64,000 bases of DNA from Zeugodacus cucurbitae (lineage: Eukaryota; Arthropoda; Insecta; Diptera; Tephritidae), in assembly GCF_028554725.1 (NCBI RefSeq), contig NC_071671.1, forward strand, positions 25,233,501-25,297,500, read 5' to 3'. Below, piece after piece: positions 1-12,134 of the stretch. Every line of letters starts with the position of its first letter. Position 1 is the stretch's first letter. A model generated the notes under the pieces. The model worked only from the letters and a program-made list of their open reading frames with translations. It had not been told where the DNA came from and searched no databases. The position numbers and the translations under genes are program-made.

Positions 1-489
1 TCAAAGGCACTCAAATTCAAACTCAAACCTATCGAACCCACAAAAAAGAATTTCCAAAGCTGCTTATCAAGAAAAATGAGGTTCTATTTGGAACCATAAT
101 CAGCTCATGACGGAGTTTTGTCTTAGGGAAAGAATATTATTCGTTAGATGTTCTCGTCTTATCATACAATTAATATTGAGTCTAAATACTCATCGTCAAT
201 TTCGGATTTTCTTACAAAGATTATCGAGGTGTTTAAATTCCAGAACAAGTAGTCAAGGCCTTCCTCTCTATCTGCCAACAAACTCCGAGTTTCTATGGAT
301 CTTTTTTGTCCTTATTCGAAGCACTTGATCCGCTTCAGCATTGCAGTTCCTGAGAAAAGTTCTCAGATTCGTAAGATTCTTGGTTTTATCTTCAACCAAG
401 GTCTATAAAATCCATACGATTTATGGTGAAAGGCATCTAATTAACCTTTCAACTGGTCTTGTGTGTATGTGATTGGCGTGGAAACCGTT
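1..489. other. Unassigned left flank
   Basis: AT-rich sequence with no recognisable gene. An open frame at 107-328 (+) has no motif or similarity that I recognise and looks accidental. The stretch just before 490 adjoins the LINE tail and may be its decayed 3' untranslated end. Confidence 0.5.
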
Positions 490-892
490 TAACCGGTTCT
501 AGCCGAATCGATGATAGCGCGTCACTCCTCTCTTTCTCTCGCAGTTCGGCGCCAGTTGGAGATCCCAGGTGTAACCTCGCTTTCCACCTGGAGTGGAGTG
601 GAGGCTTTCCACTTCCTTGGCTTCTTCCGGCGGGTACTGCATCGAACACTTTTAGAGCTGAAGTGTTTTGGTCCATTCGGACAACATGACCTAGCCAGCG
701 TAGCCGCTGTCTTTTTATTCGCCGAACTATGTCAATATCGTCGTATAATTCGTACAGTTTATCTTTCCATCGTCTGCGGTATTCGCCGTTGCCAATGTTC
801 CGAGGACCATAAATCTTAGGCAAAATTTTCCTCTCGAAAACTCCTAGAGTCGTCTCATCTGTTGTTGACATCATCCACGCTTCTGCTGGCCT
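490..892 (-). pseudogene. 3' tail of a non-LTR retrotransposon (LINE)
   Basis: Read on the minus strand, this encodes the region downstream of a LINE reverse transcriptase. The sequence shows SEAW, then MSTTDETTLGVFERKILPKIYGP, an N-G-E-Y-R-R-R-W block, and RLRWLGHVVRMDQN, followed by an FDA-P-G-RSQGSG-P stretch. The W-L-G-H-V-x-R-M block is a familiar C-terminal hallmark of insect LINE ORF2 proteins that are often annotated as endonuclease-reverse transcriptase. Everything upstream (endonuclease, RT palm) is missing, so this is a 5'-truncated dead copy of under 450 bp. The frame is open through about 140 codons, but the C-terminal residues after the SGKPP block diverge. A related fragment lies at 41238-41545, also on the minus strand. 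I am confident of LINE origin and unsure of the clade. Confidence 0.8.
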
Positions 893-3151
893 TATTATTA
901 TTATATATATTAGGCAGAGTTCGCAAGATTGACATATTATATTAAATGATCTTATTTCAGACGTCTAAGGCTCTCTTTGCACCGCGGGATTCCACTTTCT
1001 GATCCATTTCACTATGATTTCTGGAATTTACACGAATATCTCGCAACCAGGGTTGTATTCTTTTACAGAAGATTTCAAAAAAGGAGTACTAATGAATATT
1101 AAATTTTGTTAATTGACTCATAATTGAATGTATTTTAGTTTCAAAAGAGCGGCTGGCAACAATTGGAGCTTTCTACTCAATTGTAAAATAATCTTATCAA
1201 TATTTCTCTAAAATACCTTTTCATATTCTCTCTACCGCTGTATTTCACAATTTTACAACAATTGAAAATTTATTTTATTACCAAACAATTAAGCAAGCAA
1301 CCCTGTGCCTCAATTAAGGACACAAAAGTGTCTTGTCTTCAGAGATTTTACAAGAGCACTAAAGTTCCCCAAAAAACTGAAAAGAAAACTTTCACTGCCC
1401 ACATTATCGACACTTCACGGCGCTTGAAGAGTTCGAGGTAAAACTACAACAAAAGCAATAAACTACTTGAAAGTGATACGTTTGTGCCACAGTCGTAGGC
1501 GGTGTGTGGTCCGGTGGTGACTGACTGAAAGTGAGCTTAATTAAATTTAAATCGTCACACAATGCCAACCGCACACACTGCCGCTGACCTTCCGGTGGCG
1601 CAATCAAAGAAGGCACACTGCAAACAGTCACTCTACAGCAGCTTGTAGATAGAGTGTCGTAATTTTGCGCGTGCACTTCACCTAATTACATTCAATTGCC
1701 GAGTGCAGAGAGTTTAAGCGTTGCTATTGACCTTAATTTTTATTGTGACCACCGCACCTCTTTTACTTCTCCTCTCACCGCTCACACCCGTTGGGGCAGG
1801 GTGACAGTGCGATGGTGTAAATCTAGTGCCTTTACTGGCCTTCGTTTTATGAGCATTACTGTACTTTTATACGCTCATTTGTGTGTGTAGGAGAGTGTGT
1901 GTGTGTTTGTTGTAAGTGTAGTGTTGTTGTGCGCCAGTTTATATCCGGTCCATCAGCGAACTAATTTCATTAGCAGCAGCTGTGACTTTCTCTCTCTGCG
2001 CCGTTACGGAAATCTGACAATAATCCTTGCTAACCCATAATCGTCATCGTCACCAACAGAAAACAACAACAACAACAGCACAGACAAACAAATAACGAAA
2101 AGCCATAACAAAGTGTGTGGGGCAATAACTATGGCAGGCTGTAAAAACAACAATAATAACAGCGAGCTATTGGCGGTAGCAGTAGCAACAACAACAACAA
2201 TGGCAATGACACTTGAAAGCAATAACAATCAAACAAATTCAACACAATTGCTGTCCGTTTTGTCCATTTTTAGTTGGCGATCAAATGGCAGGCAGTCAGG
2301 CAGGCACAAGTGTTCCTCAACACAGGGCTAAAGGTAGTAAGGATACATACTTATGGAAGTGTGTGTGTGTTTGTCACTCGGTCGTTTTCAGTTTTTATGG
2401 CTAACAAATGCCAATGTGCGCATCAAAGCGTTACAACAAAAACAAGAAAAACAATTTACAACAACAACAACAAATTTACAGAAACAAATTACAAAAAAAA
2501 TTACAACAATACATTTTACCAACACAAATATATGTTTGCAACAACAAAATGTATATACAACAACAACAATTCAAAGAAAAGCATTTTTACAATAACAATT
2601 TACAACAACAACTATATTGAAGCACAGCATTGACTAAATGTCCTTACAACAACTATGCTGGCCATAATAACACCAACAACAATGAAAATGAAAGTCACTC
2701 GCCGGCAAAATGCTAGTGAGTCCTGTATGTATCTGTGTGTGTGGGAGATCGAAGGGTGGCTGGCCAGCAACGAGAGTGTGGAACGTTTAAATAACACATT
2801 GGTGCTGCTGTGTGGTGTGCTGGTGCGACGAAGGCGGCACGGCTGGTCAGTCAATGCAGCGCAACGGACACAAATTGAAATAAAGTGTAACTGTAAATGC
2901 TGTCACAGATAGGGCACACTAACAAAAACAATTACAATTGCAAACACTTGTAATGAGTGCATTGGACGACAGCAAGCAGGCGTGTGTTGGGAAAATAAAA
3001 ATAATTGCAAACATACTTACAGGGAGCATATATGTATATATAAGGGCAATAATGTTGTGGTATTGATGATGGAAGCAGAAAAGAAAAGAAAAAAAATCCA
3101 AAAAAGTTTGACCTTCATTTAGTAGATGCAATTTATTTAATTTTAAAATTA
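893..3151. other. Non-coding stretch rich in CAA and GT simple repeats
   Basis: No gene is supported. From about 1400 the base composition is more balanced and carries (GT)n (around 1890 and 2357) and many (CAA)n/(ACA)n runs (2062-2079, 2185-2200, 2457-2475, and interrupted runs to 2620). Such tracts are typical of fly 5' UTRs and regulatory introns. The open frames here are translations of these repeats (poly-Q, -N, -T or -L) and are not credible genes. A regulatory or untranslated-exon role is possible but unproven. Confidence 0.5.
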
Positions 3152-3822
3152 CGAGGGCTGCTATATATATTTCTGGCCTAATAATGAAAATAGGAATATT
3201 TATCAACGAAAAAGGTTTTATTGTTTTTCAAAATATTCTCCATCAAATTTATACACTTTTGCATGCGCTCAAACCAATTTTCGAAGGATCCAACGAGAAC
3301 AAACCTTTTTTACGGCCAGGTGTTCATGCAATATCGAATGTATGCTGGTGGGAGAAATGCATAGGCATGCCTCTATCTGAAGGTATGTTACATGACGGTC
3401 TTGCATTTTGAGTTCACATACAGCATCGATGTTTTCTGGCACAACGACTGTTTTTGGACGACCTTCACGGAATTCGTCTTTGAGCGAGCGTCGGCCACGA
3501 TTGAATTCGTTGTACCAGTTTTTCACAGTGCTATAGGATGGTGCTTCATAGCCATACAAAGATTTTAGTACATCCATGCACTTTTGGCGCGATAATCCAC
3601 ATCGAAAGTTGTGAAAAATGATCGCACGAAAATGTTCACGAGTTAATTCCATTTTTTGGCCGAGATGAATTTTTTAATTCTCTGTAAATAAAACAATTCA
3701 CGATTAAATGACAAAACGTTCTGAGTGATGTTATGCTAAAAAATGTCAAACTTTCCAATGGAAATATCAGACCTGGCAACACTTAGTGTTGCCTAGGCCA
3801 GAAATATATATAGCAGCCCTCG
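3152..3822 (-). mobile_element. Internally deleted mariner transposon with perfect TIRs
   Basis: The element is flanked by TA target duplications (3150-3151 and 3823-3824) and has perfect 29-bp terminal inverted repeats starting CGAGGGCTGCTATATATATT and continuing TCTGGCCTA. It is only 671 bp long, about half an autonomous mariner (around 1.3 kb). The minus-strand body keeps the start of a transposase gene and its last codons, while the catalytic middle is deleted. The deletion joint lies near 3284. With intact ends and TA flanks it should still be mobilisable in trans, like a MITE or deletion derivative. Confidence 0.92.
3269..3652 (-). pseudogene. Mariner transposase, N-terminal half only
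   Basis: 127 residues starting MELTREHFRAIIFHNFRCGL are clearly the N-terminal DNA-binding half of a mariner transposase: a first helix-turn-helix with KCMDVLKSLYG and WYNEFNRGRRSLKDEFREGRP, then ENIDAVCELKMQDRHVTYLQIE and the second helix-turn-helix up to VKKVCSRWI. Past the joint the frame runs into a stop. In another frame, downstream codons read SFENWFERMQKCINL, which is the C-terminal end of the same kind of protein. All three catalytic aspartates are lost, so the product cannot transpose. A truncated DNA-binding protein might still be made, but I see no evidence for expression. Confidence 0.88.
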
Positions 3823-3903
3823 TATTATAAAAATGTTTTTGTGAATTTAGTATTCTCAGCTATGGATGAGTGTATTATAATCAGTTTGTAAAAAGTATTC
3901 AAA

Positions 3904-4920
3904 ACAAGTAAGGAAAGGCTAAAGTTCGGGTGCGACCGAACATTTTATATTCTCGAAATTTATTTAATTAATTTTATTAAGATAACACACAATTGGACCC
4001 ATTTATTCGGCATAAAGTCCAATAAAATAACGAAAATCATCATATATGGTATATAAGGGTATGTGGGAGCTTGGGGAAGTTCTGATCCGATTTTAATAAT
4101 TTTTGGAACAGAGACACACAATTAGAAAAAAATTCCTCTGAATTAAATTAAAATATCTGAAAGATTTGCCGATATATATTAGATATCCGGGGTCTTGAAA
4201 AGTTATAGTCCGATTTCGACAGCTTTTTCACAAGTGATGCCAATGATCATATACTCTATGGGCGTTAGAATATTTGTGTAAAGTTTTATTCCGCTGTCTT
4301 CATTGGTTCTTATGTATACATTATAAAGTGAAGGAATCAGATGGAGTTCAAAATTGAGTTATAAGGAAAAAGTAGTCGGGGTTGTAAACCGATTTCGTTC
4401 ATTTTTTATCCGTGTTATCAGGGTATCAAAAAAATATTACATAACTTGGCGACCCCCCACCCCTTTTTCCATTTTGTAAAAAAATCTGAGTGCAACTTCC
4501 GTCTGTCATTTCTTATGTAAAATTCAGTGTTTCTGACGTTTTTCGTTAGTGAGTTAACTCACTTTTAGTAATTTTCAACCTAACCTTTGTATGGGAGGTG
4601 GGCGTGGTTAGTATCCGATTTCTTTCATTTTTGGACTGTATAAGGAAATGACTAAAAGAAACGACCGCAGAAAGTTTGGTTTATATATATAGCTTTATAT
4701 AAAAAAAATTGCATCCAAATGTGCCCCTCCCTAATGCGATCCTTTGTACCAAATTTTACTTTCATGACTTTATTTATTTAGTTATGATACTTTATGTGTT
4801 TTCGGTTTTCGCTATTTTGTGGGCGTGGCAATGGATCTATTTTGTCCATCTTCGAAAGCAACCAACCGTTATGTGAACAAAACTATAATACTGTGAGCAA
4901 CATGTTGCGAGAGTATAAAA
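3904..4920 (+). repeat. Family A dispersed repeat, copy A1
   Basis: Starts ACAAGTAAGGAAAGGCTAAA, followed by the hairpin TTCGGGTGCGACCGAA and TTTTATATTCTCG. Ends GTTGCGAGAGTATAAAA, the inverted copy of that inner start. The interior contains the family's repeated GTGGGCGTGG...CCGATTT modules (for example around 4600 and 4820). This copy lacks the GACGGACGGACAGACAGAC block seen in other copies, so it has an internal deletion. It belongs to the AAAGGCTAA subfamily with A4 and A7. No coding capacity is apparent. I do not know the class. Confidence 0.85.
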
Positions 4921-6042
4921 ATTCCTTAGCCATTTGATAGTGGATATCAAGATCGCCATATATAAGTCGTATGTCATGTAAAGAAAATTCACGGATGAAC
5001 CTGACAACATTCTGTTTGACATATATAAAAAGGATGTCATTTCTTCAAACCTTAGAAGAATTAAAATCATCTTATGTAAGCTTGAGGTCTCACAAATATG
5101 GTAAGACAGGCTTCAAAATGTATGACAAGACAAATAATACAAGGATGGAATGCTTTGACTTTTTCCCATTCATTAGACCAGTTATCTCTTGCTTGACTAT
5201 TACAGAAATAAAATTTGTAAGAAGAGTAAAGAAACAAACAGAAAAAAAGAGGTTTGAAGCCGGACTGTGGAGAATGTCAGTATATGTAATGGTAAAACGT
5301 TGAACTGTTCACTGGAGACAGTTAAGTAAATGCTATACTTGGAATTAAAGTTGTGAATGGCAAAATTTTTACAATGAAAGTCCTTTGTAGGAATTACTAG
5401 GGATTTTACCAGAACTTTGTCGTACATTTTTTTATTTGGTCAGCAATCACTCGTTCTTAAGAACTCAAAATAGGTTACAAAATGCTTCTAATCTCGAAAT
5501 AATGGATGATAAGTTCCCAGTCACTCATTTGAGTATTTTTAGTATCTTTATATTTAAATGGTCTAGAAATTGTTTGACTCAGTTCAGAACTGAATTACGT
5601 CGGAACTTATTGGTGCCTGAAATACTATTCCACTGTTAAGATGAAGCGCACTTACTAAGAGTGTGGAAATAACTGTTGCCTTGCTTTCTTATAGGCTAAT
5701 GCTACTTTGAATCTTACACCATGCTTTCAAAGGAATCAGTATTCAGTATGCCAATGTGACTGACTGAGTATTATTGTTTATAAACTAGTACCTATCATAC
5801 TCTGCCCTTACTTAGCCATTTGTGTCGCAAATATCTATAGATGTATTATTTCAATCCACTTTAAATTATCTGTCCTTCTGTACATTCTTCCATCTGCTAG
5901 ATCTGTGATTTTCATCTGATTCTACGGAAAAGTCAATAATTTCAGGTTTTATATAATAGCTTCATTTTAGAAAGCTCAATGACTCCATTACTTTTCACTT
6001 TTATTTCTTCTGATAATATAATATACGACGAATACCGATCAA
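4921..6042. other. No feature recognised
   Basis: AT-rich sequence between copy A1 and the decayed mariner. A 110-codon open frame at 4971-5303 (+) has no recognisable domain and AT-driven composition, and I regard it as accidental. Confidence 0.4.
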
Positions 6043-6595
6043 ATCATGGAAAACATCGAGTTAGACCGCCACGTGGCATCTCCTGACATCGCCCAGGAGA
6101 TGGGAGTTAGTCACCAAACCATTTTAAACCATCTGCAGAAAGCTGGATACACAAAAAAGCTTGATATTTGGGTCCCACACGAACTCGAACCATTTTAAAA
6201 GCGGATGGTGACTGTCAAGCGAAAACGGTCGTGGTCGAAGGCCGGTGAATCGTCTCAGACAGTGGCCAAGCCGGGATTGACGGCCAGGTTTTGCTGTGTG
6301 TTTGGTTAGATGGAAGGGACTCATTCACAATGAGCTGCTCCCATATGGCCAGACACTTAATTCTACTATATACTGCGAACAGAAGAAGCATCTAGAATTG
6401 GCCAATAGGAAGCGTGTAGTGTTTCACCAGGACAACGCCAGACCACATACTTCGTTGATGACTCGTCAGAAGCTATGGGAGCTCGAATGGGAGGTTTTAT
6501 CGCATCCACCGCCCTTGGTGGCGTAAAGTTGATATTAAAAGGGGCTTGTGAAAAGTTTCTATCCGAGTTCTTTGCAAATAAGGAGGGGGGCTTTG
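6043..6595 (+). pseudogene. Decayed mariner transposase (second lineage)
   Basis: Fragments of one mariner transposase appear in order on the plus strand across several frames. 6049-6195 reads the second helix-turn-helix (ASPDIAQEMGVSHQTILNHL, then KAGYTKKLDIWVPHEL). 6205-6290 reads KRKRSWSKAGESSQTVAKPG. 6300-6360 reads WKGLIHNELLPYGQTLNS. 6410-6510 reads RKRVVFHQDNARPHTSLM, which holds the second catalytic aspartate, and then WEVLSHPP. 6540-6595 reads ACEKFLSEFFANKEGG near the C terminus. The first catalytic aspartate region and several other blocks are missing, and stops and frameshifts interrupt the frame. No TIRs are visible. This is a different lineage from the elements at 3152 and 11975, resembling the honeybee-type (mellifera) group. 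Confidence 0.85.
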
Positions 6596-9197
6596 GTTAA
6601 CTGAATCCGTTTCTTTTATCTATTTTATTTAAAAAATATATATTTTTATTCACAAATACTTGATCCATTTGATTTGACTTCTCCCATATCTTATTAGTAA
6701 AATTCATTATCTTAATTGCTGAAAAGTGGCATCACTGAAAGTGAATTTTACTGCATTCGCTTGCCTCTGTGTATAAATCTATAAATAATCATGTTTAAAT
6801 TTGAAATATGGGACATGTAGCACAGCTTTGTTTATTTGCTATCAATTCTTAAAATACGCCCCACCTTACTGGTTTTACACATTTTGCTTAAGGAAACTGA
6901 TGCTATTTTTATATATACGAGGGTGTACTGATATGTTTTGGCAAAGTTAGGTTCTTTTCTGTATAGTGCTCAAAAGGGCTTCTCAGTGATGTAAATAATA
7001 TTTGACTCAATTCTATTCTCAGTAAGTTCAATTGTTTTGTTTATTCCCCGCTTCAGGCAGAAAGGTTATTTTTACCCCAAGTCCACACACATATCCAGCA
7101 TGCTGGACGTATTTACATATATTTCTCGACGAAGGCGCTAACATTTACGCACTTTACTGACTGACTGACTGACTACACCTTTATTATAATTTTTATGCGC
7201 CAAAAAGTATGCTTGCCCCATACACATAGATATGTATAAACACACACATGCAACTACCACATGTTCTTGCCTTTCCACTTCCTTGCAAATATTATATTAC
7301 ACATGCACTTATATATTTTTACTTCTGCTGAAATGCATGGGAATATCACTTTTTTTCCTTTTTCCTTCAATGTCATACGCTACTGCCGACAAAGGTGTGT
7401 GAGGTTCAATTTCACTTCACAAACCCCACTCTTCTCTACACCGTTACGCACATCCTTTTTGCTTTTCGGCGGTCCTTTTTGCTGGCGCAGCTGATTGAAT
7501 TATAAGCGCAAATTTACGCTTAAAAGCTTGGTCGATTTTTGATGTTTGCTGTCGCAGCGCTGCCACTTCAGTGGGGACGTTGGAGGGAGAGGGAAGTAAA
7601 TTGATGCACTTTCGTTGAGTTAAAATAGAAAGTGATGTGGAAATTTTTTATTCGTTTATTACAGTTAATATTTTTTTCCCTTGAGTTGCGATGACTTCTT
7701 CGCGCATTTACACGAAGGTATTGCCTTTTTGAATGTGCGTATAGAAGAAACATTCTGTTTGAGTATGTCGAAAATAAATAAGTGAAGGCAAATTCGGTTG
7801 TGAAACGTATATTGCCAAATGGAGTGGTGCCGTTTTTTTTTAGGAGTGAGAGTGCTAAAAGCGAAATTTAATTATGTTTTATGGTGAATTTGAAGACTTT
7901 TCAATGAATTTTGGCTTCTAAGTTGTAAAATTTACTTCATAAATACTAATGACAGACTCTTTTAGGGTATTTATGCGTGGTAGTGATTTTAGTTGTAATT
8001 TCTAGCTCAAAGGAATTATCTTTTTTAGTTCACAGTCATAGTTAAAACTAAGTCATAGTTTAAAAACTTTTCAAGTTGGAATTTCCTTAAAAGATCGTCA
8101 ATGAAAGTTACCATACACATATCTACATTGTAAAGCCCACTGTCACATGCTTGTCTCTGGTGGTTTACTATTGACGTAACTCAGAAACTTAAACCTTGGT
8201 TAGGTCTTACCTAGAGAATGTCTCGAGAAAGAGAAGTGCACTTTTCTAAAGTTCGTATGTCTCGAATAGGTCGCCTATATAAGCTACTCAGCCTCCAAAC
8301 TTTTCCAATGTTTTATAAGCTTTCGTTTCTATAGTTGGAACTATTGAATAAGTTTGGAAAAGTAAGTTAAGTGAGAGTTATATGACAGTCGGGTCTACAT
8401 AACCGTAACGGTTAAAAAAAACGGCGGCGGCAAGAGTTGTAGCTTTGTAGAATTTGGAGAATTTTCTTTGATACTACAGGAATAACGACATTGAACCATA
8501 CGGGTCTTTTTAGAAACACGTTGCCTTTAATTCTCTTTATTCAATCATTCGATTTGTTTCAACTCAGTCAGAGAGATCCAGGTTAGAAAAATATTGAATT
8601 AATTACTCGTCGACGACAGTTAGACCTTAATGCTAGTGAGATAAACTCGAGTTAAACTAATTAGCTTTTTCCTTTCAATAGATGGCGCTGGTAGACGACT
8701 TGTGCTTAAATGATATTTTATCTAGAGAAAGCTGGCCGCGTTCGGCATAAATACAATAATTTGCTTCTTCGTTTATCGTGAAGGTCATCGATTGATAGGT
8801 AAAAAATAAGAGGTCCGTTAAAGACCTAACTATAAAATTTGAGAGAAAACATCTATAGATTAGAAGGCCACAGTTAAATGTTCTTGAGCCTATTGCGCCC
8901 CGACACATAGCATAAATAACCATCATTGACATTAGCATCACCTTGAATGTCTCTCTCTAGAAAACTGAGTTTTTTCTTACTTCGGACGTAGAAGAAGCTA
9001 TCCAAAGAGGTACAAATGTCATTATTATCCCATTATATTAATGTTAATGTTATTATTATCTCATTAGGGATGGATCTTCAGAGATTGTTAGCTAATTAAA
9101 GATATCTTTAGATACTGTTGTTGCAGATGATTTTATTATCCGTATTTTTCCTTTTGTTATTTTGGATCTGGTAGCTATGATGGCTGCACTGGAACGA
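6596..9197. other. No gene recognised; one GACT microsatellite
   Basis: AT-rich sequence with a short (GACT)n run at about 7156-7176 and T-rich tracts. A segment at 8384-8411 (GACAGTCGGGTCTACATAAC followed by CGTAACGG) matches, in reverse complement, segments at 15732-15781 and 41548-41600 and is probably a scrap of a dispersed element. Nothing else can be supported. Confidence 0.4.
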
Positions 9198-10103
9198 TTT
9201 CCGATTATATATGTTATATATCTCGTAAACTACTAAAACTATATCAACGAAACTCTCAGGAGTCGTTTTTTCAGCCATTTCCCTATATAGTCCAAAAATG
9301 GAGGAAATCGGATTATAACCACGCCCACCTCCCATACAAAGGTTATGTTGAAAACTAGTAAAAATGCATTAATTCAGTAAGAAAAACCAACAGAAACCTT
9401 AAATTTCATTATAAAGAAGGTACAGAATAGCTGCACTCAAAATGGTATACAAAATTTTAAATGGGCGTGGTTCCGCCCACTTATAGGTCAAAAACCATAA
9501 CAACGAAACTACTCGCCAATTTCAATGAAATTCGGTTCATAATATCTTCTTAGCTTCCCAATGATATGTTGTGAAAATATGCAAAATCGGTTCACAACCA
9601 CGGCCAATTCCCTTATATCAGAACTTTGAAGTCGATCTATCGATCGTTTACTTTACTATACATAAAGTAAGCACTAGTGACGATATCGGAACAGAGCTTT
9701 GCACAAATACTACATTTATAGTGTGGCATCGCCCTTCTAAAAATCGTCGAAATCGGACCATCAATTTTCAAGGCCCCATATATCGAGCATAAGACCTCAG
9801 TGTTTCTAATTTTTTTTTACCGAAAATATTGGTAAGTCTCTCAGATATTTTGAAGAAATTCGGAGGAAATATCTTTCTTTTAATAATATGTCTCCGTGCC
9901 TAAAATACGTGAAATCGGGTCATAACTTCACTTAACTCACATATACTTAATATTAGGGTTTTCAAACCTTCAATGGACTTTATACCATATATATGACGAC
10001 TATGTGAGTCAAATTGTTTGTTATATTAATAAAATTAAATAAATAAATTGCGTGAGTATAAAATGTTCGGTTACACGCGAACTTAGCCCTCCCTTACTTG
10101 TTT
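9198..10103 (-). repeat. Family A dispersed repeat, copy A2 (reverse, 3' truncated)
   Basis: This is the only family A copy on the minus strand. Its 5' end lies at 10103, where the plus strand reads GTTCGGTTACACGCGAACTT and then AGCCCTCCCTTACTTGT. The body matches the other copies in reverse complement through the ACCACGCCCACCTCCCATAC block (near 9320) and the TCAGCCATTTCC block (near 9275). It ends near 9198 inside the segment that other copies continue past, so the last third, including the inner inverted repeat, is missing. Confidence 0.8.
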
Positions 10104-10543
10104 TTAATATCTTTTTTTGCTTTCATAAAAACTTTATTATTAGTTATAGTGAAATTTTTTACTAAAAATTAATCAATTTTATATTATAAAGGCTTCCTCT
10201 TTAATTATTTACTAAATGCATCCAGAGAGAATGGCCTTCTCATCATCATCACTAAATGCCAACGCAATTTATATTATGTTCAAATTAACTGCGATAATTA
10301 ATTTACAACAACAAAAAGTGATGCAATTTCAATACGCTTTGGTTTGCCACTAACAATTAAGTTGGCAATATATCCGCTTATATAAAAGTGAATGCTCTAA
10401 AATCTGCAATGAAACGCACTCAACTGAGCGGCTAAACAAATTCGTTGAAATCATTATGCAACGGAAAAATGAGTAAAAGCAATAAAAACAACAGAAATAA
10501 TACAAATTACAAAAACAATTCAAAATAACAAAAACAACAAAAA
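10104..10543. other. A-rich spacer
   Basis: No gene. The right part (about 10470-10543) is a degenerate run of ACAAAAACA-type repeats that continues on the other side of copy A3 (11751-11820), so A3 inserted into an A-rich minisatellite-like tract. Confidence 0.5.
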
Positions 10544-11750
10544 ACAAGTAAGGAAGGGCTAAGTTCGGGTGTAACCGAACATTATATACTCTCGCAATTT
10601 ATTTATTTAACTTTATTTATATTATATAATACACAATTTGACCCACATATTCGTCATATATATTGTATAAAGTCCATTGAAAGTTGGAAACCCTAATATT
10701 AGGTTAGAAGCAACGAGGAACTCATGTTCGATATATGGGGCCTTGAAAACTTATGGTCCGATTTTGGCGATTTTTAGAATGGGTCTGTCACACTATAAAG
10801 GTAGTATTTGTGCAAAGTTCTGCATCGATATCTTCACTAGTGCTTACTGTATATATTGTAAAGTAAACGATTCAGATCGTCTTCAAAGTTCTGGTACATA
10901 GGAAGTAGGCGTGGTTGTAAAGCGATTTCACCTATTTTCACAACATATCATTGGGATATAAAGAAACTATTACAAACCAAGTTTCATTGAAATCGGTCGA
11001 GTAGTTCTTGAGATATGGTTTTTGACCCATAAGTGGGCGACGCTACGCCCATTTTATATTTTGTAAAAAAATCTGAGTGCGGGTTTTATCTGCCATTTCT
11101 TATGTGAAATTTAGTGTTTCTGACGTTTTGCGTTAGTGAGTTACCCCACTTTTAGTAATTTTCAACCTAACTTTTGTATGGGAGGTGGGCGTGGTTATGA
11201 TCCGATTTCTTTCATTTTTCGACTGTATTAGGAAATGGCTAAAAAAACGACTGCAATAAGTTTGGTTTATATAGCTCTATTGGTTTATGAGATATGTATA
11301 AAAAACTTAGTAGGGGGCGGGGCCACGCCCACTTCCACAGAAAAATTACATCCAAATATGCCCCTTCATAGTGCGATCATTCATACCAAATTTTATTTCC
11401 ATAGCTTTATTTATGGCTTAGTTATGGCACTTTATGTGTTTTCGGTTTTCGCCATTTTGTGGGCGTGGCAGTGGTCCGATTTTGCTCATTTCCGAAAGCA
11501 ACCTTCCTATGGTACCAAGAAATAAGTGTGCCAAGTTTCATCAAGATATCTTAATTTTTACTCAAGTTACAGCTTGCACAGACGGACGGACAGACAGACA
11601 TTCGGATTTGAACTCCACCCTTCACCCTGATCACTTTGGTATATATAACCCTATATCTAACTCGATTTTTTGTTTTGGGTGTTACAAACAACCGTTATGT
11701 GAACAAAACTATAATACTCTCTTTAGCAACATTTGTTGCGAGAGTATAAT
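10544..11750 (+). repeat. Family A dispersed repeat, copy A3 (full length)
   Basis: A full-length representative of 1.2 kb. It starts ACAAGTAAGGAAGGGCTAAG, has the hairpin TTCGGGTGTAACCGAA and then a TATACTCTCGCAA inner repeat, and ends TTGTTGCGAGAGTATAAT. In order it carries a TAGGCGTGGTTGT...CGATTTCA module (10908), AAGTGGGCGACGC (11030), GGAGGTGGGCGTGGTTATGA (11180), GGGCGGGGCCACGCCCACTT (11316), GTGGGCGTGGCAGTGGTCCG (11459), the GACGGACGGACAGACAGAC block (11582) and GGGTGTTACAAACAACCGTT (11677). The modules look like degenerate internal duplications. Open frames crossing it are also seen in other copies but are not conserved as protein. Confidence 0.88.
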
Positions 11751-11974
11751 AACCAAAATTACAAAAACAGCAAAAATTACAAAAATAACAAAAACAGCAA
11801 AAATAATGAAAACAACAACTGTTGAACAATTTAAGCGCTTTTGCTGTGAATTTGCGCATATTACCACTTTTATGCGGACACATTAACTAATTTCGGCTTT
11901 GCAGCAGTTAAAAACTGTTAATGCTAACGGTAATGCCATGGCTTACCAATACAAACATACGTTATTTGCATATA
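11751..11974. other. A-rich tract and short unique spacer
   Basis: Continues the ACAAAAA-type repeat of the A3 insertion site to about 11820. Unique sequence follows up to the TA that flanks the next mariner. Confidence 0.5.
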
Positions 11975-12134
11975 GATTCTGTCAAGTAAGTACCCGGAAA
12001 TTCTCATTTTAAATTTTCCCGTTGAGAATATTTCAATTTTTTTTCCCCAGGTTGGCACAACTGTCAGCCTTAGGTGCCAGTCAATCTTTTGTGTACGTTG
12101 CAATTTTTACAATAGATAAAACTATTGAACAAAA

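Noticed and set aside
2004..2633. Open frames rich in Q, N, T or L/V
   Set aside because: They are translations of CAA/GTT simple repeats.
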